Source: Thermohalobaculum sp039816045 (lineage in GTDB: Bacteria; Pseudomonadota; Alphaproteobacteria; Rhodobacterales; Rhodobacteraceae). Taken from it: a DNA stretch of 64,000 nucleotides. The stretch covers positions 1 through 64,000 of the forward strand of contig JBCBYB010000012.1 in the NCBI GenBank assembly GCA_039816045.1, read 5' to 3'. The notes below the pieces were generated by a model, which worked only from the letters and a program-made list of their open reading frames with translations, was not told where the DNA came from and ran no database searches. The translations under genes were made by a program, and so were the position numbers. Of this stretch, positions 52,892 to 61,714 are shown piece by piece (position 1 is the stretch's first letter; each line of letters starts with the position of its first letter).

Positions 52892-55482
52892 TAGAGGCCG
52901 CCGGTCCCGAGGCCCACATCGCCGGAGGGTGCCGTGGGCCGCCGCGGGGCCGTGGTCGCGGCCTGTGTCCTGCCGGTGCCGCTGCTGGACACCGGGGCGG
53001 GCGCCGGATCGTCGCCCACCTGATAGGGCAGCTCCTCATCGGAGCCGAACTCGAAGGGCAGCCCCTCGCCCACATCCGCGAACAGCACCTCATCCGCCAC
53101 CAGCGCCTCGACGGGTTCGGCCTCGAAGGGCTGCGAGCCCTGCTGGAACATGCGGACCTCGACATTCGGCCCTTCGGCATCGTCCGGCAGACGCGCGCCG
53201 GTCTCGCGGTCGATTTTGACAATCACGGTCTCGGTGAAGCCCGGCCGCTCGAACCGGCCTGGCACGCGGCTCTCCATCGCCTTGGCCATGAAGCGCTTGA
53301 AGACCGGGCCACAGAGCGTGCCGCCATAGGATCCCTTGCCCATCGGGCGCGGTTGGTCATAGCCGATATAGCAGCCAGCCACGAGGTTGGGGGCAAAGCC
53401 GACGAACCAGGCGTCCTTGCTGTCGTTGGTCGTGCCGGTCTTGCCGGCGACCGGGAAGCCGAGACCGCCAACGGTGCGCCGCGCCGTGCCGCCGGTGACC
53501 ACTCCTTCCATCATCTGGACAAGGTTGTAGGCGGTCGTTGGGTTCATGATCTGGTCGCGGGTGTCGAACAGCATCGGCTCCGCATCGGCCGCGTAGCTTG
53601 TGGCCTCACAGCCCTGACAGTCGCGCGGGTCGTGGCGGTAGAGCGTCTTGCCATAGCGGTCCTGGATGCGGTCGATCACCGTCGGGCGGACGCGGCGGCC
53701 GCCATTGGCGAACATGCCATAGGCCGCGACCATGTCGTAGAGCGTCGTCTCACCGGCCCCGAGGGCGTAGGAGAGGTGGTTCGGCATGTCCTCATATACA
53801 CCGAAGCGCTCGGCATACTCCGCGATGCGCTCCATGCCGACGGCCTGGGCGATCCGCACCGTCATGAGGTTACGCGAATAGACGATGCCGTTGGAGAGCG
53901 GGGTCGGCCCGTAGAAGCCGCCGGAGGAGTTCTTCGGCCGCCAGGTCTGTCCGCCAGCCCGAACCACCACCGGGGCGTCAAGCACGATGGTGGAGGGCGA
54001 GTAGCCCACATCGAGCGCCGCCGCATAGACGAAGGGTTTGAACGACGAGCCCGGCTGGCGTTTCGCCTGGGTCGCGCGGTTGAAGACGCTGGCATCGCGG
54101 GAGAACCCGCCCTGGATCGCGAGCACCCGGCCGGTGTGCGGGTCCATCGCCATGAAGCCGCCCTGGATCTCCGGGATCTGGCGGAAGCGCCAGCCGCCGT
54201 CGTCCTTGGCGGAGACCAGGACCACATCGCCCGGGCGCCAGAGATCGCCGGCGCGGCGGGGCTTGCCGGCCTCCCAGCCCTCGGCGCGGATGCGGGCCAC
54301 CCAATTGGCATCCGAGAGCGGCAGATCCGCTTCGGACCCGTCGATGAACCCGATGCGGGCCGTGCGCTCACCCGCCGAAAGCACCAGTGCGGCCTGCCAG
54401 GTCGGGATATCGCTGGGCACCGAGACCGCGGCGAGCGCCTCGGCCCAGCCCTCGATCTCGCCGGCCGCCACGGTATCGACCACCGCGACGGGCCCGTGAT
54501 AGGTGCCGCCATTGCGATCAAACTTTTCGAGCGCCGCACGCAGGGCCGCGCCCGCCTCCTCCTGCAGGTCTGGCTCGACGGTGGCGCGGATGGTCAGCCC
54601 GCCTTCATAGAGCGTCTTCTCGCCCATCTCGGCGATCACCTGGCGGCGGATCTCTCCGCTGAAATAGGTGGGTCGTTCGGGCGCGAGCGGATCTGCGACA
54701 TCCGCCTCCAGGATGGTGACCAGCGGCTCGTCCTTCGCCGCCTCCGCCTCGTCCCGCGGCAGGTGGCCGTTCTGCGCCATCTCCTCGAGCACATAGTTCC
54801 GCCGCTCGACCGCCCGCTCCTTGTTGCGGATCGGGTGCAGCTCCGAGGGGGCTTTGGGCAGGGCCGCGAGATAGGCCGCTTCGGGCGGCGTCAGATCCTC
54901 CAGCGGCTTGCCGAAATAGTTCCGCGCCGCCGCCGCAACCCCGTAGGCCCGCGCCCCGAGGAAGATGTCGTTGAGGTAGAGCTCGAGGATGTGTTCCTTG
55001 CTGAGCGCCCCGTCGAGGCGCAGCGCCAGGATCATCTCCTTGATCTTGCGCTCAAGCTCCCGGTCGCGGTCGAGCAGGAAGTTCTTCATCACCTGCTGGG
55101 TGATCGTGGAGGCACCGGCCAGGCGCACCGGGCGGCCCTGCGCCTTGGCCATGCCATAGCGGATGACGGCCTTTACGATGCCCGTCGCATCGACCCCCGG
55201 ATGCTCCCAGTAGTTCTTGTCCTCCGCCGAGATGAAGGCGTTGATGACCAGCGGCGGCACCTCGTCGATGGGGGCAAAGACGCGCCGCTCGCGCGCGAAC
55301 TCCGCGATCACACGGCCCTCACCGGAATAGGCGCGGCTGAGCATCGGCGGCTGGTAATTCACGAGTTCGTCGTGCTCGGGCAGATCCGCACCATACATGC
55401 GGCCGACCGCAACCAACGCGATCAACCCGAACAACCCCGCAATCGCGCCATTTGCAAAGAGACCTGCCAATAGCCGGGTCAT
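52888..55482 (-). CDS. mrcA: Penicillin-binding protein 1A
   Basis: A class A bifunctional peptidoglycan synthase of 864 codons including stop. One N-terminal membrane helix (GAIAGLFGLIALVAVGRMYG), then the glycosyltransferase with AFISAEDKNYWEHPGVDATG and ASTITQQVMKNFLLDRD. The transpeptidase has the SxxK serine in RQPGSSFKPFVYAAALDVG, SRN in GIVYSRNLMTVRIAQ and KTG in VAGKTGTTNDSKDAWFVGFA. An extended Pro/Gly/Thr-rich C-terminal tail is present. GGGAGGT precedes the ATG at 55482. amiC lies upstream on the same strand, so two wall enzymes are grouped. Confidence 0.95.
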   Translation of the reverse strand: MTRLLAGLFANGAIAGLFGLIALVAVGRMYGADLPEHDELVNYQPPMLSRAYSGEGRVIAEFARERRVFAPIDEVPPLVINAFISAEDKNYWEHPGVDATGIVKAVIRYGMAKAQGRPVRLAGASTITQQVMKNFLLDRDRELERKIKEMILALRLDGALSKEHILELYLNDIFLGARAYGVAAAARNYFGKPLEDLTPPEAAYLAALPKAPSELHPIRNKERAVERRNYVLEEMAQNGHLPRDEAEAAKDEPLVTILEADVADPLAPERPTYFSGEIRRQVIAEMGEKTLYEGGLTIRATVEPDLQEEAGAALRAALEKFDRNGGTYHGPVAVVDTVAAGEIEGWAEALAAVSVPSDIPTWQAALVLSAGERTARIGFIDGSEADLPLSDANWVARIRAEGWEAGKPRRAGDLWRPGDVVLVSAKDDGGWRFRQIPEIQGGFMAMDPHTGRVLAIQGGFSRDASVFNRATQAKRQPGSSFKPFVYAAALDVGYSPSTIVLDAPVVVRAGGQTWRPKNSSGGFYGPTPLSNGIVYSRNLMTVRIAQAVGMERIAEYAERFGVYEDMPNHLSYALGAGETTLYDMVAAYGMFANGGRRVRPTVIDRIQDRYGKTLYRHDPRDCQGCEATSYAADAEPMLFDTRDQIMNPTTAYNLVQMMEGVVTGGTARRTVGGLGFPVAGKTGTTNDSKDAWFVGFAPNLVAGCYIGYDQPRPMGKGSYGGTLCGPVFKRFMAKAMESRVPGRFERPGFTETVIVKIDRETGARLPDDAEGPNVEVRMFQQGSQPFEAEPVEALVADEVLFADVGEGLPFEFGSDEELPYQVGDDPAPAPVSSSGTGRTQAATTAPRRPTAPSGDVGLGTGGLY

Positions 55483-55567
55483 GACACCTCCCGTCGCGGT
55501 CGCAGCACCCCCGCCGAACCCAACCAGAATTGTATAAGCCAAGCGCGCCGGACGCACTAGGGGCGCG

Positions 55568-56743
55568 CTAGCCGCGCGGCGTCAGAAATCCGGGGCTGGC
55601 GGTTTCGAACCAGACCTGGAGGCCGCGGATCAGGGCGCGGGTGGTGCGGGTCTGCCAGATCGGGTCGGTCAGGCGCTCGCGGTCCTTCTCGCTTGAGAGA
55701 AAGCCGAGTTCGACCAGGACAGACGGCAGATCCGGCGCCTTCAGCACAAAGAAATTGCCGCGCCGGTGCGGACGGGTGTCGAGCAGCGCCACATCCTCGG
55801 CCAGCGAGGCGATGAGGGCGTCGGCAAGCTTCACCGACTCCGCCTTGGTCCCCCGGCGCGCGAGGTCGATCAAAAGGCGCGTCACATCGTCCTCGTTTCC
55901 CGCGAGGTTCACGCCGGCCAGCACATCGGCGCGGTTCTCCCGCTCGGCAAAGGCATCGGCCGCCTGATCGGTGCCGAAGCGCGAGAGGGTGTAGACGCTG
56001 ACCCCGTCGGCGCGCCCCTCCGCCAGGCTGTCGGCGTGGATCGAGAGCATGGCATGCGCCCCGGCCTCCCGGGCCAGGCGGATCCGCTCGCGCAGCGGCA
56101 GAAAGCGGTCGTCGGTACGGGTCTTGACCGCGGTGAGCCCCGGGATCGCGTTGATCTCGTTCGCGAGGATTGAGGAGAAGCGCAGCACGATATGCTTCTC
56201 GACCAGCCCCTCGGCCATGGCACCGGGGTCGATGCCGCCATGGCCCGGATCGATCGCGATGACGATGTCTCCGTCTGCCGCCGCGCGCCCGATGGTGCGC
56301 GGGCCGCCGACCTCCCAACGCGCATCCTCGGGCCAGCCTGCCGTGCGCGCGAACGCCGTGGCCCCGATTGGCCTCAGGGTGAGCGCGAGGCCCTCGGCGG
56401 TCTGGTGCGGTTGTACGGCGACCGGACCTGACATCTCGACGACGATTCGCCCCACATCGCTGCGAAAGAGGCCGTGCCGGACGGAGAGAACCGGTTCGGC
56501 GGTCTCCGGCGGGACCGCGGTCCAGCCGAACGGCGGCAGATCCACCACCACACGGTAGGGCTCTGTCAGCGTGAAGATCCGCGGCTCGGCCGGGCGATCG
56601 AAGGCGAACCGCAAGATCGTGTCGTCGCCCCGAGCGGACTGCTGGAACCCGGTGATTGCAAGGCGATCCTGCGCATTGGCGAGAGGAGCCAGAACGAGGA
56701 CCGCGACCAGCGCTAAGGCACTGAAAAACCGACTTTCCGCCAT
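55568..56743 (-). CDS. amiC: N-acetylmuramoyl-L-alanine amidase
   Basis: A 391-residue periplasmic wall hydrolase. The signal peptide is ESRFFSALALVAVLVLAPLA ending near NAQ. An N-terminal AMIN domain (about 25-140, RIFTLTEPYRVVVDLPPFGW) directs it to the division site. The C-terminal zinc amidase_3 domain shows VIAIDPGHGGIDPGAMAEG, HAMLSIHADSLAEGR and SVLVELGFLSSEKDRE (zinc His/Glu and catalytic Glu). It removes stem peptides to let daughter cells separate. The start at 56743 has GGGAC upstream. It is 85 bases before mrcA on the same strand. Confidence 0.93.
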   Translation of the reverse strand: MAESRFFSALALVAVLVLAPLANAQDRLAITGFQQSARGDDTILRFAFDRPAEPRIFTLTEPYRVVVDLPPFGWTAVPPETAEPVLSVRHGLFRSDVGRIVVEMSGPVAVQPHQTAEGLALTLRPIGATAFARTAGWPEDARWEVGGPRTIGRAAADGDIVIAIDPGHGGIDPGAMAEGLVEKHIVLRFSSILANEINAIPGLTAVKTRTDDRFLPLRERIRLAREAGAHAMLSIHADSLAEGRADGVSVYTLSRFGTDQAADAFAERENRADVLAGVNLAGNEDDVTRLLIDLARRGTKAESVKLADALIASLAEDVALLDTRPHRRGNFFVLKAPDLPSVLVELGFLSSEKDRERLTDPIWQTRTTRALIRGLQVWFETASPGFLTPRG

Positions 56744-57181
56744 CCCCGTCCCGGCCTCCTGCAGGTCGATGCGCAAGAATCGAATTGTGTTCCGCGCAGG
56801 TGCTTGCTAAGGACCAACTGGGATGGCCGGTCACGTCCGTTCCGTCAAGGCGATCCAGCGCGCGGACTTCTGTCGCTCCCCCTTTTCGGAACCCAGTGTC
56901 CCGACGGATCAGCACGCGCCCTCGTCGGTGTCTGTTGAGTTCCGTGCGGATCCCGTGCGCCGCGTTGGCGTCTGATACACCCGCTGCCAATTACGGGGCA
57001 GCGAACCTAGGGAAGATTGCGATGTCCGCGCTTCGTCCGATGACGCGCCCTGATGGCCCGGAGAGCTTCTCCGCCGGCCCGTATGGCGCGACCGGCGGGC
57101 GCCCCATCGCCCATACCAAGAGACGATGCTCCCCCCACGGCGTGCCGAGGCGCGACCGTGGCGGCGGCGTCCAGGAGTTCC
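56744..57181 (+). promoter_or_regulatory. Long rne leader and divergent promoter region
   Basis: The 438 bases between amiC and rne carry no convincing gene. They must contain both promoters and the 5' untranslated region of rne. Long, structured leaders are known for rne in other bacteria, where the enzyme regulates its own mRNA. Visible here is a 7-base-pair CCGCCGG/CCGGCGG stem around 57070-57100. An upstream ATG at 57022 with GGGAAG before it opens an 83-codon frame that overlaps the rne start in another frame. Confidence 0.45.
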
Positions 57182-60100
57182 ATGCCAAAGAAGATGCTCA
57201 TCGATGCCACCCACCCGGAGGAGACCCGGGTCGTTGTGGCAGACGGAAACAAGGTCGAAGACTTCGACTTTGAGTCGATCAACAAACGCCAGCTTGCCGG
57301 CAATATCTATCTCGCCAAGGTGACCCGCGTAGAGCCGTCGCTGCAGGCGGCCTTTGTGGAGTATGGCGGGAACCGGCACGGGTTCCTGGCCTTCCCAGAG
57401 ATCCACCCGGATTATTACCAGATTCCGGTTGCGGACCGGGAAGCGCTGTTGGCCGAGGAGGAGCGCGAGGCGCGCGCCGATGCGGTGGCCGAAGAGGAGG
57501 CCGACCGCGGAGGCAAAAAGCCGCGCCGCGCCCGCAAGAGCAAAGCCAAAGACGATGCACCAGAGGCGGAAGCCGAGGGCACCGGCAAGCGCCGCTCCAG
57601 CCGCTCGCGCCGAGCGAAATCCGAGGACGGTGATGCGGGAGAGGCCGGGTCCAAGCCGCGCAAGCGCCGGTCTGGCAAAGCGGCCGCCGGGGTCGCCGGG
57701 CTTGAGGTGATCGATCTCGACGCCGCCCCGGCGCCGGTTGCGGAAGAGCCCGCAGCGGTCCCGAAGGGTCTGGAGATCGCCGACCATGGCGGAGCGCCTG
57801 CCCCCGCGGCTGAGGCGCCCGCAGAGGAGGCAGCAGAGGCCGCCGACGAGGCTGTCTCCGACGCGTCGGACGCAGAGGCTGCAGAGACCCCTGTAGCGGA
57901 ACCCGTCGCCGAGGCAGAGGCGGAAGAAGCGTCTGCTGAGGCCGCGGAGACCCCCGAGGCCGAGGAAACGGCGCCTGATGACACCGACACCGCGGCTGGC
58001 GCCTCTGACGAGGATGACACGCCGCCTGCCGGGCCAAAAAGCGTCGCGGAATCGACCGGTCTCGACGATGAGGTCGTGAGCGAGGATGTCGCCGTTGCCG
58101 AACCTGCGGCGGACACCGCTGAAGCAACCGCAGACGCGCCGGCCGAGGCCGCCGCCGAGCCTGCGGCAGAAACCCCGAAGGAAGGGCGCAAATCCCGCAG
58201 CCGGGGCGGCAAATCCCGCCGCTCGCGCAAACCAAAATCCGAGGACACCGAGGACGAAACCGCCGAGGCCGGTGCGGAAGCCCAGGAGATCGAGCAGTCC
58301 GGCGCCGACGATCCGCGCGAGGAGATCCAGGACCGCGAGCGCGCCATGCGCCGCCGCCGCTATAAGATCCAGGACGTCATCAAGGTCCGCCAGATCCTGC
58401 TGGTCCAGGTCGTCAAGGAAGAGCGCGGCAACAAGGGTGCGGCACTGACCACCTATCTCTCGCTCGCCGGGCGCTACTGCGTGCTGATGCCCAACACCGC
58501 CCGCGGCGGCGGCATCTCGCGCAAGATCACCAACGCGACCGACCGCAAGCGCCTGCGCGAGGTGGTGGACGGGCTCGACGTGCCAAAGGGCATGGGCCTC
58601 ATCGTCCGCACCGCGGGCGCCGAGCGCACCAAACCCGAGATCAAGCGCGACTATGAGTTCCTGCTCCGCCAGTGGGAGCAGATCCGCGCGCTGACGCTGA
58701 AATCCATCGCCCCCTGCCTGATCTACGAGGAAGGCTCGCTGATCAAACGCTCGATCCGCGACATCTACTCGAAAGACATCGAGCAGGTGCTGGTCGAGGG
58801 CGACGCCGGCTACCGCGAGGCCAAGGACTATATGAAGATGCTCACGCCTTCCCATGCGAAGAACGTGCAGCAATATGCCGACACGATCCCGCTGTTCATC
58901 CGCTACCAGGTCGAGGGCTACCTGAACGGGATGTTCTCGCCGGTGGTGCAGCTGAAATCCGGCGGCTACATCGTGATCGGCATCACCGAGGCGCTGGTGG
59001 CGATCGACGTGAACTCCGGGCGCTCCACCAAGGAAGGCTCGGTCGAGGACACGGCGCTCAAGACCAACCTCGAAGCCGCGGACGAGGTGGCGCGGCAGTT
59101 GCGCCTGCGCGATCTCGCGGGGCTGATCGTCATCGACTTCATCGACATGGACGAGAACCGCAACAACCGGGCGGTCGAGAAGCGCATGAAGGAGCGGCTG
59201 AAGACCGACCGCGCGCGCATCCAGATCGGGCGGATCTCGGCCTTCGGTCTGATGGAGATGAGCCGCCAGCGGCTGCGGCCGGGCATGCTCGAGGCGAGCA
59301 CGAAACCATGCCCGCATTGCCATGGTACCGGCATGATCCGCTCGGACGAGAGCCTGGCGCTCGCGATCCTGCGCGAGGTCGAGGAGGAGGCCGTGCGTGG
59401 CCGCCTCGCCGAGGTCACCGTGACGGCCCCCATCGAGATCGCGAACTTCCTGATCAACTCGAAGCGCAGCCATATCGCACGGATCGAGGAGCGCCATTCG
59501 ATCCGGGTCGCGGTGTTGGGCGATGCGCAGATGGCAAACCCGGAATACAAACTCGACCGGGTCAAGGGGCAGGCGCGGGACCAGGACAAGGACGCCTCCA
59601 CCGCCGTGATCACGGCGTCGCGCACCATGGCGGAGCCCGAGGAGGTGGTGGAACCCGCACAACCGGCGAAGCAATCCGCCCCGCGGGCACAACCGACCGA
59701 GGACGGCGACGGTGCACGCGGCGAGGACGGCAACAAGCGCCGCCGGCGTGGTAAGCGCGGCGGGCGTCGCCGGCGCGGGCGCGGTGAGGAGGCGATGGCG
59801 GATGGGCAGGGCCAGACGTCCGAGGCCTCGGCCGAGCTGTCGCCCGAGCAGAGCGCTGACGAGCCGGCAGCCGAGACGTCGGACGCGGGTGTTCCGCCAG
59901 ACGCTGCTGTGGCCGAAGGTGCAGTGGCGGCCGAGACCGTGACAGAAGCCCCCGCCGACGCGGAACCGGTCGAGGCGGCCCCAACGGAGATTGCCGAGGC
60001 CGATGCGGCCCCTGCGGAAGAGCCCAAGGCAGAGGCCCCCGCCAAGCCCGCCCGAAAGCCGAGGGCGCCGCGCAAGAGCCGGGCCAAGGCCAAACCGGCC

Positions 60101-60337
60101 GCCGAGGCCAAAGCGGAAGACGCCCCCGCGGCTGAGCCAGAGGGTGCGGCGACCCCAGCTGTCGCTGAAGAGCCGCCCGCGCCTCAGCCGGAGGCCACGG
60201 CCAATGGACCGGATCCGGTGGCCGAGCCAGAACCGGAGCCGGAGACGCCGGCGGAGGCCCCAGCGGAAGCGGCTGCCGAAACGCCCGCCGATGACGACAA
60301 GCCGAAACGCCGCGGCTGGTGGTCGTTCGGCTTCTGA
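57182..60337 (+). CDS. rne: Ribonuclease E
   Basis: A 1051-residue endoribonuclease and degradosome scaffold. It starts MPKKMLIDATHPEETRVVVA. The S1 domain is interrupted: residues up to about 80 match, then an Ala/Glu-rich low-complexity insertion (about 80-388) precedes RRRYKIQDVIKVRQILLVQV. The catalytic core has AIDVNSGRSTKEGSVEDTAL and IVIDFIDMDENRNNRAVEKR with the two metal-binding Asp residues, and the zinc link CPHCHGTGMIRS. The C-terminal arm is acidic/Ala-rich with KRRRRGKRGGRRRRGRGEE and ends KPKRRGWWSFGF. The insertion is typical of Rhodobacteraceae RNase E. AGGAG precedes the ATG. Confidence 0.97.
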   Translation: MPKKMLIDATHPEETRVVVADGNKVEDFDFESINKRQLAGNIYLAKVTRVEPSLQAAFVEYGGNRHGFLAFPEIHPDYYQIPVADREALLAEEEREARADAVAEEEADRGGKKPRRARKSKAKDDAPEAEAEGTGKRRSSRSRRAKSEDGDAGEAGSKPRKRRSGKAAAGVAGLEVIDLDAAPAPVAEEPAAVPKGLEIADHGGAPAPAAEAPAEEAAEAADEAVSDASDAEAAETPVAEPVAEAEAEEASAEAAETPEAEETAPDDTDTAAGASDEDDTPPAGPKSVAESTGLDDEVVSEDVAVAEPAADTAEATADAPAEAAAEPAAETPKEGRKSRSRGGKSRRSRKPKSEDTEDETAEAGAEAQEIEQSGADDPREEIQDRERAMRRRRYKIQDVIKVRQILLVQVVKEERGNKGAALTTYLSLAGRYCVLMPNTARGGGISRKITNATDRKRLREVVDGLDVPKGMGLIVRTAGAERTKPEIKRDYEFLLRQWEQIRALTLKSIAPCLIYEEGSLIKRSIRDIYSKDIEQVLVEGDAGYREAKDYMKMLTPSHAKNVQQYADTIPLFIRYQVEGYLNGMFSPVVQLKSGGYIVIGITEALVAIDVNSGRSTKEGSVEDTALKTNLEAADEVARQLRLRDLAGLIVIDFIDMDENRNNRAVEKRMKERLKTDRARIQIGRISAFGLMEMSRQRLRPGMLEASTKPCPHCHGTGMIRSDESLALAILREVEEEAVRGRLAEVTVTAPIEIANFLINSKRSHIARIEERHSIRVAVLGDAQMANPEYKLDRVKGQARDQDKDASTAVITASRTMAEPEEVVEPAQPAKQSAPRAQPTEDGDGARGEDGNKRRRRGKRGGRRRRGRGEEAMADGQGQTSEASAELSPEQSADEPAAETSDAGVPPDAAVAEGAVAAETVTEAPADAEPVEAAPTEIAEADAAPAEEPKAEAPAKPARKPRAPRKSRAKAKPAAEAKAEDAPAAEPEGAATPAVAEEPPAPQPEATANGPDPVAEPEPEPETPAEAPAEAAAETPADDDKPKRRGWWSFGF

Positions 60338-60350
60338 GGACCGGTTTGAG

Positions 60351-60372
60351 GGGCGGGCGTTCGCGCCCGTCC
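60351..60372. terminator. Convergent terminator hairpin with UUCG tetraloop
   Basis: A 9-base-pair stem GGGCGGGCG (60351-60359) / CGCCCGTCC (60364-60372), with one G-U pair, is closed by a TTCG tetraloop. It lies in the 39 bases between the rne stop and the convergent aminotransferase stop. No long T-tract follows, so it could serve both directions or act as a 3' stability stem. Confidence 0.55.
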
Positions 60373-60376
60373 TGCC

Positions 60377-61543
60377 TCATGCATCGGGGCAGCCGGCCTC
60401 GACAAAACGGCGGATGCGGGCCAGCCCGTCGGAGATTTTCTTCGGCGACTGCGCGAAGGAAAACCGCACCGTCCCCTGCCCTCGCACCGGGTCGAAATCG
60501 CGCCCGGGCGTGGCGGCCACCCCTTCGGCCCGGAGCAGCGCCTTGCAGAAGGCCTCTGAGTCCGCGCCGAGCTTGCCCAGCCCCGCATAGATGTAGAACG
60601 CCCCGTCACAGGGGGCGATGTCGGTGAAGCCGAGCGCCGGGAGCCCTTGCATCAACATCCCCCGGTTCTCGGAGTAGGCAGCGAGATGACCCGCCGCCTC
60701 GGCCTCTCCCTCGGCACTCAGCGCCCCGACCGCGCCGATCTGGCTCGCGTGGTTCGCACAGATGAAGAGGTTCTGCGACAGCCGCTCCATGGGGCGGATC
60801 AGCGCCTCGGGCACGACCATCCAGCCGATCCGCCAACCGGTCATGGTGTAGTATTTCGAGAAGCTGTTGATGACCGCGACCTGGTCCGTGCATTCGAGGG
60901 TGGAGACGGCCTCCGCGCCATAGGTGATGCCGTGATAGATCTCGTCGGCGATGAGCCGGATGCCGTTGGCGGTGCAGTATCCGGTCAGCGCCTCCATTGC
61001 CGGGCGGTCGAGCATGGTCCCGGCAGGGTTGGCGGGGCTCGCGATCAGGAGCCCGTCGAGCGGCCCCGCGGCCTCCAACAGCGTGGGCGTCGGCTGGTAG
61101 CGGGTCTCCAGCGTCGCCTCGATGCGCACGAGCTCGAGCCCAAGGACCGAGAGGATGTTGCGATAGGCGGGGTAGCTCGGGTCCGCGATGCCCACCCGTG
61201 CGCCCGCATCGAACAGTCCGAGGAAGGCCAGTTGAAACGCCGACGAGGAGCCGGTGGTGATGATGACCCGCGCCGGGTCGATCTCGATGCCGTGGCGCCG
61301 GTCATAGAGCTCCGCAATGGCGGACCGCAGCGCCGGGATCCCGAGACCGCTGGTGTAGCCGAGCGTGCCCTGCCCCGCCATCGCCTCGGCAATCGCGCGT
61401 TGGGCGGCCCGCGGCGCGCCGTGCGCCGGCTCACCCACCTCCATATGGATGATCGAGCGCCCCGCCGCCTCGAGCGCCAACGCCTCTGCAAACACATCGA
61501 GGGCGAAGAACGGGGCGGTCTGGCTGCGGCGCGAAGGCGTCAT
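60377..61543 (-). CDS. PLP-dependent aminotransferase (class I/II)
   Basis: A 388-residue fold-type I aminotransferase. The PLP lysine sits in INSFSKYYTMTGWRIGWMVV; SPANPAGTMLDRPAMEALTG and LIADEIYHGITYG carry the Asn, Asp and Tyr that hold the cofactor; the C-terminal VRFSFAQSPKKI holds the substrate-carboxylate Arg. Closest relatives by eye are aspartate/aromatic or branched-chain type enzymes; the substrate cannot be fixed. The ATG at 61543 is preceded by AGGAG. The ORF can be read open to 62662 but that extension runs antisense to the M48 gene and is unsupported. Confidence 0.92.
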   Translation of the reverse strand: MTPSRRSQTAPFFALDVFAEALALEAAGRSIIHMEVGEPAHGAPRAAQRAIAEAMAGQGTLGYTSGLGIPALRSAIAELYDRRHGIEIDPARVIITTGSSSAFQLAFLGLFDAGARVGIADPSYPAYRNILSVLGLELVRIEATLETRYQPTPTLLEAAGPLDGLLIASPANPAGTMLDRPAMEALTGYCTANGIRLIADEIYHGITYGAEAVSTLECTDQVAVINSFSKYYTMTGWRIGWMVVPEALIRPMERLSQNLFICANHASQIGAVGALSAEGEAEAAGHLAAYSENRGMLMQGLPALGFTDIAPCDGAFYIYAGLGKLGADSEAFCKALLRAEGVAATPGRDFDPVRGQGTVRFSFAQSPKKISDGLARIRRFVEAGCPDA

Positions 61544-61714
61544 GGGGGTCTCCTGATCCGGTCGCCGCCCCATAGCACCCGCGCGCCCTGCCCGGCCAGC
61601 CCGGGTTTGCCGCACGCAGAACCGAAGGCTCGCGCCCTCGTTATGCGCAAGCGGTTGAAACATCGGGGGATCGCCCCCTAATCTCACGCAGGTGTAATCG
61701 AGCAGGAGCACACC

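Noticed and set aside
53353..55473. 706-codon plus-strand open frame opposite mrcA
   Set aside because: Antisense shadow of a complete penicillin-binding protein gene.
55557..56990. 477-codon minus-strand frame overlapping amiC
   Set aside because: Out of frame with amiC, Arg/Gly-rich and without motifs; the amiC frame has a signal peptide and the zinc-amidase motifs.
57022..57273. 83-codon upstream ORF before rne as a protein gene
   Set aside because: The translation is Arg/Gly/Pro-rich and overlaps rne in another frame; it is kept only as a possible regulatory uORF.
56909..59692. 927-codon minus-strand open frame opposite rne
   Set aside because: Low-complexity Arg/Gly/Val-rich translation caused by the repetitive Ala/Glu codons of RNase E on the other strand.
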